Origin: Bdellovibrionales bacterium
GTDB taxonomy: Bacteria > Bdellovibrionota > UBA2428
Assembly: GCA_018266335.1 (NCBI GenBank)
Contig: JAFEAR010000249.1
Coordinates: forward strand, 1-20,510
Direction of reading: 5' to 3'
Length of the DNA stretch: 20,510 nt
The notes under the pieces are model-generated. The model saw nothing but the letters and a program-made list of their open reading frames with translations. It was not told the origin of the DNA and did no database searches. The position numbers were made by a program, and so were the translations under genes. Positions 7,503-13,086 of the stretch are shown in pieces; within the stretch, counting starts at the first letter, position 1, and each line of letters starts with the position of its first letter.

Positions 7503-8273
7503 ATGCTCAGATTCGCGTCATGGAACGTAAATGGGATTCGTGCCTGCACCAAAAACGGTTTTGTGGACTGGCTCCAAAATTCTGACATGGACGTCGTAGG
7601 TCTGCAGGAAGTTCGCGCCGAAGCCGACCAAATCCCCAACGAAGTCCGCGAGCTGAAGGAGTGGGACCAGCACTGGTTTCCGTGTCAGCGGAAGAAGGGC
7701 TACAGCGGCGTTGGCATTTTGACCCGCGTGAAGCCCCTAAACGTTGTGCGAAGCGTAGGAATCGAGGAAATCGACTGCGAAGGGCGCATTATTGCCGCCG
7801 AATTCAAGGATTGCTGGTTCGCGAGCATCTACTTTCCTAACAGCGGCGATGCCGGCGCACGCTTAGACTACAAAATTCGTTTTTGTCGCGCCCTGCATCC
7901 GTGGCTCGATAAGCTACGCGCCAAGGGCAAACCCGTGATTGTGACGGGCGATTACAACATTGCGCACCAGCCCATAGATCTGGCGCGCCCCAAAGAGAAC
8001 GAACAAACTTCGGGCTATCTACCCGAAGAGCGCGCTTGGATGACCGAATTTCTGGGCCACGGATGGGTAGACACCTTCCGCACTCTGCATCCGGATAAAG
8101 TGCTTTACTCGTGGTGGAGTCAACGCATGCGCGCCCGCGAACGCAACGTGGGTTGGCGCATCGACTACCACTGCGTGCACGAAAAAGACCGCAAGCTCAT
8201 CAAAACCGCCGACATTCTCCCCGACGTAAAGGGCTCCGATCACTGCCCCGTCACCCTCGTCTTGGATATTTAG
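7503..8273 (+). CDS. xthA: Exodeoxyribonuclease III (AP endonuclease family)
   Basis: This 256-residue exonuclease/endonuclease/phosphatase-fold enzyme repairs abasic sites and trims DNA 3' ends in base excision repair. All hallmark residues are visible: N8 in SWNVNGIRA, E36 in LQEVRA, the Tyr of ASIYFPNSGD, D150 and N152 in TGDYNIAH, D221 in WRIDYH, and D246/H247 in GSDHCPV. Length matches the family (about 255-270). The WWSQRMRARERNVGWRIDY segment is typical of ExoIII rather than of other EEP-fold enzymes. The ATG at 7503 begins directly at the first beta-strand; there is no strong Shine-Dalgarno. It is divergent from prc and followed by a long intergenic region with no clear terminator, only a 6-bp hairpin at 8300-8315. 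Confidence 0.95.
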   Translation: MLRFASWNVNGIRACTKNGFVDWLQNSDMDVVGLQEVRAEADQIPNEVRELKEWDQHWFPCQRKKGYSGVGILTRVKPLNVVRSVGIEEIDCEGRIIAAEFKDCWFASIYFPNSGDAGARLDYKIRFCRALHPWLDKLRAKGKPVIVTGDYNIAHQPIDLARPKENEQTSGYLPEERAWMTEFLGHGWVDTFRTLHPDKVLYSWWSQRMRARERNVGWRIDYHCVHEKDRKLIKTADILPDVKGSDHCPVTLVLDI

Positions 8274-8348
8274 TCGTCGAGTGGATAACTAGTCCTTTTG
8301 TCTCATATGTGAGACACGCATCGAGAATGACGCCGAATATGTGCTTTA

Positions 8349-8366
8349 AACCCCGGCGCCGGGGTT
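8349..8366. repeat. 18-bp perfect palindrome, copy 1
   Basis: AACCCCGGCGCCGGGGTT reads identically on both strands. Its 16-base part CCCCGGCGCCGGGGTT recurs at 9363-9378 inside the HNH endonuclease gene. It is very GC-rich within an otherwise AT-rich intergenic stretch, and would form a stable cruciform or RNA hairpin. There is no U tract, so it is not a normal terminator. Confidence 0.8.
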
Positions 8367-8570
8367 CAATTGAAGCAATATTCTTTTCTGATGCAGACCG
8401 GTCGCGCGGTGAAAGCTTACGACACCTTAAAGTACTGCGTATGCGATTATGTGCTCAGAAAATCTTATTTTTTTTGTTGACGCATTTTTGTGCGAGCCAG
8501 GCTTCTTACTGCGCCTAGTTCGCTTGCTCGTTTTGCAAAAATAACTTTTTCCCTAAAGAAATCTCAATAA

Positions 8571-8613
8571 CGAAGCGCCTACGCGTTTTAAATATGCGTG
8601 CAATTTTGCTTCG
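8571..8613. promoter_or_regulatory. Nested dyad upstream of the HNH gene (possible operator)
   Basis: CGAAGC at 8571-8576 is inverted as GCTTCG at 8608-8613, and ACGC at 8581-8584 is inverted as GCGT at 8596-8599. The spacing is AT-rich (TTTTAAATAT in the centre). Position, about 50-90 bases before the ATG, is where an operator or leader hairpin would be expected, but nothing else supports the role. Confidence 0.25.
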
Positions 8614-8661
8614 AATGATTGTAAAAAAGTGCTCCGAAAAATCCATGGTATAGCATTTTGC

Positions 8662-9708
8662 ATGAACACGATTCGCGCACTCAAAGACTCGGAATTGCTC
8701 TCGACGACCAAAGCGCTCGTGCAAAAAGAGCGGGCCGTTACGATGGAGGTTTTGCGGCACCTGCAAGAAATTGAACGGCGCAAGCTCTATGCGTTTCAGT
8801 TTACCTCGCTCTTTGACTACGCCGTTCGCGAGCTTGGCTATTCGGAAGCCGCAGCCAGCAGGCGCATTCAAGCGATGCGCCTCATGACCGAGATTCCGGA
8901 GACCGCTCCTACGATTGAATCCGGAACTTTGAATTTGAGTAACATCTGTCAGGCGCAGAGCTTCTTTCGGGATCTCCAACGAGCACAGCCCGAAATGGCT
9001 TTGAGCAAAGAGCAAAAGACTGAGGTCTTGGCGCAAATGGAGGACAAGTCTGCCCGTGAAGGGCAAAAGGTTATTCTTTCGATTTGCCCGCCCACAGTGC
9101 TTCCTCGGGAACGAGAACGCGTGGTGAGTGCTGAGCACATAGAAGTAAAATTTTTAATTGATCAGAAGCTGCGCGAGAGCTTGGAGCAGGTTCGCGCGCT
9201 ACTGGGGCCAAAGGGCGCAGAATTGAGCCTGGCCGAGCTAGTGGCTGAAATGGCCCGCTTGAGCACGGAACGCCTCAGTGAAAAACGCTTTGGCAAAGCT
9301 CGCGTGCGGGGAGACGCCGACGAACTTGTTGTTAGCCGCAAAACTTCACCAAATATAGCCCGCCCCGGCGCCGGGGTTGGCGACCCTCCTGCAGGCACGG
9401 AGCCTGAGGCGCTGGAGCTCTCCGCTCGAAAATCTGCAAAGCAACGCACTCGCTATACTTCCAAGGCTGTGAAGCACCGGGTTTGGCGCGCAGCTGGCGG
9501 TAAATGTGCTGGCTGCGGATCAAAGCATCGACTGCAGTTCGATCACATCCAGCCTTTCGCCCTGAGAGGTGACTCCGCAGCGGAGAACATCCAACTCTTG
9601 TGCAGCTCTTGTAACATTCGCCGCGGGATTCAATCCTTTGGAACTCGGGCTATGCGCGAAGAGCCTGAGGTGCGTTCACTGCTCCGGCCACGACTCCGGC
9701 GCCGATAG
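8662..9708 (+). CDS. HNH endonuclease, long-linker Bdellovibrio-type family
   Basis: A 348-residue protein with an N-terminal helical region and a C-terminal HNH nuclease. The N-terminal ~150 residues (KDSELLSTTKALVQKER, LFDYAVRELGYSEAAASRRIQAMRL) resemble DUF222-like N-termini of HNH proteins that occur in multiple copies in Bdellovibrio-like genomes (recollection, not searched). The C-terminal domain has the zinc-binding pairs C282/C285 and C314/C317, D294-H295 as the core DH of HNH, and N309. The final position after CxxC is Asn (CSSCN) instead of His. Residues ~225-265 are a low-complexity linker that contains the palindrome at 9363-9378, read as RPGAGVG. ATG at 8662 is chosen; GTG at 8629 would add 11 residues. 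Neither has a Shine-Dalgarno. It may act as a stand-alone mobile or homing-type nuclease, or in defence; function is unproven. Confidence 0.82.
   Translation: MNTIRALKDSELLSTTKALVQKERAVTMEVLRHLQEIERRKLYAFQFTSLFDYAVRELGYSEAAASRRIQAMRLMTEIPETAPTIESGTLNLSNICQAQSFFRDLQRAQPEMALSKEQKTEVLAQMEDKSAREGQKVILSICPPTVLPRERERVVSAEHIEVKFLIDQKLRESLEQVRALLGPKGAELSLAELVAEMARLSTERLSEKRFGKARVRGDADELVVSRKTSPNIARPGAGVGDPPAGTEPEALELSARKSAKQRTRYTSKAVKHRVWRAAGGKCAGCGSKHRLQFDHIQPFALRGDSAAENIQLLCSSCNIRRGIQSFGTRAMREEPEVRSLLRPRLRRR
9363..9378. repeat. Palindrome core, copy 2, inside the HNH gene
   Basis: CCCCGGCGCCGGGGTT matches copy 1 (8351-8366) base for base; the symmetric part is 14 bp (9363-9376). It falls in the codons of the variable linker between the helical and HNH domains, where an in-frame insertion would be tolerated. 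Confidence 0.8.
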
Positions 9709-9709
9709 T

Positions 9710-9731
9710 GCGGGCTGCTAACTCAGTCCGC
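9710..9731. terminator. Possible bidirectional hairpin between HNH gene and cutA
   Basis: GCGGGCT (9710-9716) can pair with AGTCCGC (9725-9731) with one G:U pair and an eight-base loop. It spans the 14-bp gap between the convergent genes and includes the cutA stop codon. No good U tract follows on either strand, so termination activity is uncertain. Confidence 0.3.
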
Positions 9732-10052
9732 GCGGGTTTCGCCGAGGAGCCATTGGGCGTAGGCGGCGTTGAGGTCGGCTAGGGCGATGGTGGCTACGCA
9801 GGGAGTGTCGTAGCTATGTAGGTCCTCTATCTTGGTGGTGACTTCGCCGGCCAATGCGCGGCGGGTTTTTAGCACCAGGAGAACTTCGCGTTGTTCTTCG
9901 ATCTTTCCCTGCCAGCGGTAAATGGATTTCATTCCGGGCAGAATGTTAGCGCAGGCGATGAGTTCGGCGTCGATCAAGTCGCGCGCGATTTGGCCGGCTT
10001 CACCTTCGCTGCCTACGGGCACATACAAAAAACAAAAATCATTCTTGGGCAC
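9723..10052 (-). CDS. cutA: CutA-family divalent-cation tolerance protein
   Basis: A 109-residue CutA1-like protein, close to the E. coli length of 112. The family signature is clear: ELIACANILPGMKSIYRWQGKIEE, then EVLLVLKTRRAL, then DLHSYDTPCVATIAL and a C-terminal AYAQWL. CutA forms very stable PII-like trimers; it has been linked genetically to copper tolerance, though its molecular role is unsettled. The start is placed at GTG (10052-10050), which gives MPKNDFCFLYVPVG and overlaps the end of the glycosyltransferase gene by 14 nt. A longer frame reaching 10106 would bury 50 bases more in that gene. The first strand reads FLYVPVGSEGEA rather than the usual VxxTxPD. It is the last gene of the operon and converges with the HNH gene. 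Confidence 0.85.
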   Translation of the reverse strand: MPKNDFCFLYVPVGSEGEAGQIARDLIDAELIACANILPGMKSIYRWQGKIEEQREVLLVLKTRRALAGEVTTKIEDLHSYDTPCVATIALADLNAAYAQWLLGETRAD

Positions 10053-11187
10053 TGAGCACCGCTTCGTAAACGTTAAGAATTTTGCGGGCCACGATGGCCC
10101 AGTCAAAGTTCAGCGCATGTTCGCGGGCAGCGTGGCCCAGTTTTTCGCGGGCAGCTTTATCGCGAATCAGTCGCACGAGCTCTTTGCCTAGGGCAGCATC
10201 GTCGCCGAAGGGCGTGGTCAGGAAGTGTTTACCGGGCTCGCCCAAATCGCGGTGACCAATAAAGTCCGTGGTGAGCACCGGCAGGCCCGAGGCCAAACCT
10301 TCGAGCACCGTGATGGAGAAGGTAGCTTTTTCTACGCCGAACACGTGAATGTCTGCCGTGCGGTAGAGTTCGGGCCGTTCCTTGAGCACGGGTCCCAAGA
10401 AACGCACGGCATCCTTGGGCATGTCTTTAACCATCGCCTGGTACTTCGGCATTTGATCGCCGCCGCCGGCAATCACAAGGCGCGCCTCGGGAACTTCTTT
10501 GTAAATACCCATGAAGGCGCGCAGGAGAGTGTCGAGTCCGTTGCGTGGCTCGGGCCGGCCAATGAAGAGCACGTTGATTTTGCCGTCGCGTAGGGCGGGA
10601 ATGCGGTCGTCCGTGCCTTCCCACACCGGGCGGAACTGCTTGGTGTCTACGCCGTTCGGAATAATGTCCGCTTCTACGTCTAGAAAGCGGTTGATCGAGC
10701 TCAGCGAAACGGGCGACACCGCAATCACGCGCGAGAGCCGATCGATGTGCCGCTGCGCCGGTAGTTTGAAAACTTGCAAGTTGATGGAGTCCGGAAACGA
10801 GGTGTGAAAAGTGCCCACAATGGGCAGCTTCGATGCGCGGTTCGCAATGAGGGGCATGGTGCCGAAGAGTGGTGAGTGCAGGTGCACGATGTCGAAGTTA
10901 TCTTTGCTCAAAAGTTTTTCAAGTTTGTGCGCCAGGCGCCAGCCCACGGTGAGTCGCGCAACCGAGCCGTTCATGAAGATGGGCAGGCTAACACCCACTG
11001 GGCGGTAGCTGCGCTCGGGCAGGCCCTTAGGCCACCAGGTTTTAAAATCACCGGAGTTTAAAATTTTCGGTGTCACAATGGACGTCGGGTGCCCCGCGGC
11101 TTCAAATTCGCGCGCAATGTTGTACAGGTGCTCCTGCATACCGCCGAGTGTGGGGTAGAAAAATTCCGATACGAGGGCGATTCTCAT
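10039..11187 (-). CDS. GT4-family glycosyltransferase (PimA/PimB-like)
   Basis: A 382-residue GT-B retaining glycosyltransferase. The N-terminal acceptor domain opens with RIALVSEFFYPTLGGMQEHLYNIAREFEAAGH-type sequence, including the glycine-rich GGMQEH loop, and has VHLHSPLFG and GTFHTSFPD. The C-terminal donor domain has IPNGVDTKQF, the phosphate-binding GRPEPRNGLDTLLRAF, and FSITVLEGLASGLPVL. In the usual E-x7-E motif the second Glu is present, while the first position appears to be Ala (ATFSITVLE). The relatives that come to mind are phosphatidyl-inositol mannosyltransferases and other lipid glycosyltransferases, so a lipid acceptor is plausible but not shown. Its ATG overlaps the stop of the upstream membrane-protein gene by four bases (ATGA), and its own end overlaps cutA. 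Confidence 0.9.
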   Translation of the reverse strand: MRIALVSEFFYPTLGGMQEHLYNIAREFEAAGHPTSIVTPKILNSGDFKTWWPKGLPERSYRPVGVSLPIFMNGSVARLTVGWRLAHKLEKLLSKDNFDIVHLHSPLFGTMPLIANRASKLPIVGTFHTSFPDSINLQVFKLPAQRHIDRLSRVIAVSPVSLSSINRFLDVEADIIPNGVDTKQFRPVWEGTDDRIPALRDGKINVLFIGRPEPRNGLDTLLRAFMGIYKEVPEARLVIAGGGDQMPKYQAMVKDMPKDAVRFLGPVLKERPELYRTADIHVFGVEKATFSITVLEGLASGLPVLTTDFIGHRDLGEPGKHFLTTPFGDDAALGKELVRLIRDKAAREKLGHAAREHALNFDWAIVARKILNVYEAVLSAQE

Positions 11188-12170
11188 CCGTCGGCTCCCA
11201 GCACTTCGCTGCGTTTACGCTTCGGCATGTTTTCGTCGGGAATCCAGAACGAACCCGACGCGAGGACCACAATGGCCGCCATAAGGTACGAGAAAAAATT
11301 CAAAAACAAAAAACGAAAGGGCAAACCCGGAGCTTGTGCCGTTTGCGCGTCTTTGGCCTTGGGCCAGCCCCAGTAGGCGCCCAGCGGAATGCCAATCGCG
11401 AGCGTACCCAAAATCGAGAGCGAGTGCGCCGCTACGGCGCGGGCCATGGCGTCGTTGGCCGAAAGACCAAAACGCTCGGAAATCCAAACGAAGGCCGCTT
11501 CGTAAGTGCCCACGCCGCCGGGCGCGAGCGGAAAGCTAGAGGCCAAGCTCGTGCCCATGAACAAACCAAAGGCCGCGGTGAGCGGTTCAATGAGCATGTA
11601 AAAGAACAGTCCGTTAAAGGTCCAGGCGAGGAGCGAGGCAAAGTACGGCAAAATCATTTTGCGGAGCGAGACTTTGGTTTTCTTCAGAAAAATGGCCAGG
11701 CCCAAATGGCCCAGAACAAAAACGGTTACAGCCAGGGCAACGTGCTGCTCAAACAAAATGGCGGCAACCAGTACGAAGCTTAAAAAAGCAACGATCTCCA
11801 AAAGTTTGTCGACCACGGTCCAGTACAGAATGCTCTTGATGGTTAACTTGGAATTCCACCGCAGCAGAGTCAGCGGACGCACGGACTCGCCGATGCGCAG
11901 GGGCAAAATGATGTTGGCCGTGTGCATGCAGAAGGGGAGTCCCAGCTGACGACGGAAGGGAATTTTAGCCTCGGGCCAGAGCCAGTGAAAGCGCAGACCC
12001 TGACAAGCGTTCGCAAGGGTCGTAGTGGCCACAAGCGCCATGGCGGTGCTGAGCTTCATGTTGCCAATGGAGGCCCACAGCGAAACCAAGTCCACGCGCA
12101 TAAGCAAGTACGCAAGAATGGCGGCCGCGGCGACCCAGCCCAGATATTTAAAGTAGCCTTTGGATCTCAT
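11184..12170 (-). CDS. LPG-synthase transmembrane-domain (YbhN/UPF0104-like) integral membrane protein
   Basis: A ~328-residue polytopic inner-membrane protein with about seven or eight hydrophobic helices. It has the family hallmarks NIILPLRIGESVRPLTLLR (charged GE-R pattern between helices 2 and 3) and SSFPLAPGGVGTYEAAFVW late in the protein. It lacks the cytosolic aminoacyl-transferase domain of MprF, so it is the stand-alone membrane type, similar to the flippase half of MprF and to YbhN. A role in lipid or lipid-linked sugar translocation is inferred. ATG at 12170 is preferred because it overlaps the deacetylase stop as ATGA; the more upstream ATG at 12197 would lie inside that gene. The gene ends in another ATGA overlap with the glycosyltransferase. 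Confidence 0.85.
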   Translation of the reverse strand: MRSKGYFKYLGWVAAAAILAYLLMRVDLVSLWASIGNMKLSTAMALVATTTLANACQGLRFHWLWPEAKIPFRRQLGLPFCMHTANIILPLRIGESVRPLTLLRWNSKLTIKSILYWTVVDKLLEIVAFLSFVLVAAILFEQHVALAVTVFVLGHLGLAIFLKKTKVSLRKMILPYFASLLAWTFNGLFFYMLIEPLTAAFGLFMGTSLASSFPLAPGGVGTYEAAFVWISERFGLSANDAMARAVAAHSLSILGTLAIGIPLGAYWGWPKAKDAQTAQAPGLPFRFLFLNFFSYLMAAIVVLASGSFWIPDENMPKRKRSEVLGADG

Positions 12171-13006
12171 GCGCGAGTCTCCTTGCTGCTTAGCCAAGCA
12201 TCGAGTGCTTGGAGCATGGCCTCTTTGTGTGCAGGCTCACTCACTTCGTCACCTCGACCATCATGGAGCAGTATAACGGGTTTTGATCCCTTCTGGTCAC
12301 GACCAAAGCGCAAAACTGCACTGAGTCGCTGCTGCAAGGTGCTTGCGGGAGGGGCGTCGGTGTCCCAAACGCCGTAGTCCCAAAAGCAAAGTTGCAAATC
12401 GCAATGGTGAGCCGCGCGCACCAGCGCGCGGGTTTTCCATCCGTGACTCGGGCGGTAGAGCGTGACGGGCTGACCAATCATGGCCTCGAGTTCGGCTTTG
12501 GCCGTGCCGAGTGAGCGAGCCAGCGCTGACTGCGTTTTAAAGAAAGGTTTGCGGTGATCCTCGCCGTGCAGGCCCACGGTATGACCTTCGGCAACCATTC
12601 GTTTCACTAGTTGGGGACTGCGGCGGGCCTTGTGCATGAGCACGAAGAACGAGGCCTTCTGCTGGTGCCGTGCCAGCAAATCCAGCAGCGCCGCGGTGGT
12701 TTGGGGCGAAGGGCCGTCGTCGAAGGTCAGGGCAAAGTCTTGGCCGTTCATGGGCGTGTTGCGCGCGAGCAGCTCCGCAGGAATGCCCCAAGTAAGGCGG
12801 GGCCAAAAACACCACAGAGTGTGCACGGAGCGATTAAAGAGCAGCGCCGAAACCATCACGCGAAAACCTAGTGGAGCGTGCGCAAAAAAAAGGATCGGAG
12901 CGAAGATCACTAACAGAACCAGCACGGCGTAGACGGCCACCCGAACGCGCACCGAAGTGGGGACAACTGGAGGGCCCAAAAGAGACGCAAAACCTGCCCG
13001 TGGCAT
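12167..13006 (-). CDS. Membrane-anchored polysaccharide deacetylase (NodB homology)
   Basis: A 279-residue carbohydrate esterase 4 family protein. A hydrophobic N-terminal segment (~22-60) makes one or two membrane anchors. The NodB domain follows with motif 1 TFDDG (D96, D97), motif 2 HGEDH (H147, H151 as metal ligands), motif 3 RPSHGWKT, motif 4 near WDYGVWDTD, and motif 5 ILLHDG. All residues expected for metal-dependent N- or O-deacetylation are present. Substrate could be peptidoglycan, a lipid-linked sugar or a glycolipid; the coupled glycosyltransferase makes a sugar-lipid attractive. It is the first gene of a four-gene minus-strand operon and diverges from the MMPL exporter across 80 bp. 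No strong Shine-Dalgarno precedes the ATG at 13006; later starts would cut into the anchor. Confidence 0.87.
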   Translation of the reverse strand: MPRAGFASLLGPPVVPTSVRVRVAVYAVLVLLVIFAPILFFAHAPLGFRVMVSALLFNRSVHTLWCFWPRLTWGIPAELLARNTPMNGQDFALTFDDGPSPQTTAALLDLLARHQQKASFFVLMHKARRSPQLVKRMVAEGHTVGLHGEDHRKPFFKTQSALARSLGTAKAELEAMIGQPVTLYRPSHGWKTRALVRAAHHCDLQLCFWDYGVWDTDAPPASTLQQRLSAVLRFGRDQKGSKPVILLHDGRGDEVSEPAHKEAMLQALDAWLSSKETRA

Positions 13007-13086
13007 AGCCCAAAAGAGGTAGACCCTTCAGGGCATTTTCGCAACAAATTAGCCATTTTGGGAGGCAAAGTGTAAAACCAAAAGTA

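Larger units (their letters stand above)
8274..8661. other. Intergenic region before the HNH gene: hairpins and palindrome, no convincing gene
   Basis: About 390 bases separate xthA from the HNH gene. They contain an inverted repeat GTCTCA-TATG-TGAGAC (8300-8315) that lacks a U tract, the 18-bp perfect palindrome listed separately, and T-rich stretches around 8466-8490. A larger broken dyad, CGAAGC (8571-8576) with GCTTCG (8608-8613), nests ACGC (8581-8584) with GCGT (8596-8599), about 50 bases before the HNH start. A TTGACG at 8477-8482 looks like a -35 box but has no -10 partner at normal spacing. The nested dyad could be an operator or an RNA hairpin in the HNH leader. No coding signal stands out. 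Confidence 0.5.

Noticed and set aside
8300..8315. Terminator for xthA at the GTCTCA/TGAGAC hairpin
   Set aside because: The 6-bp stem is not followed by a U tract on either strand, so it is noted only as an inverted repeat.
8327..8518. 63-codon ORF in the xthA-HNH intergenic region that encodes the palindrome
   Set aside because: No Shine-Dalgarno, no recognisable features apart from a short hydrophobic run from T-rich sequence; more likely chance.
8349..9378. CRISPR array from repeated palindromes
   Set aside because: Only two copies one kilobase apart, one inside a gene, with no regular spacers.
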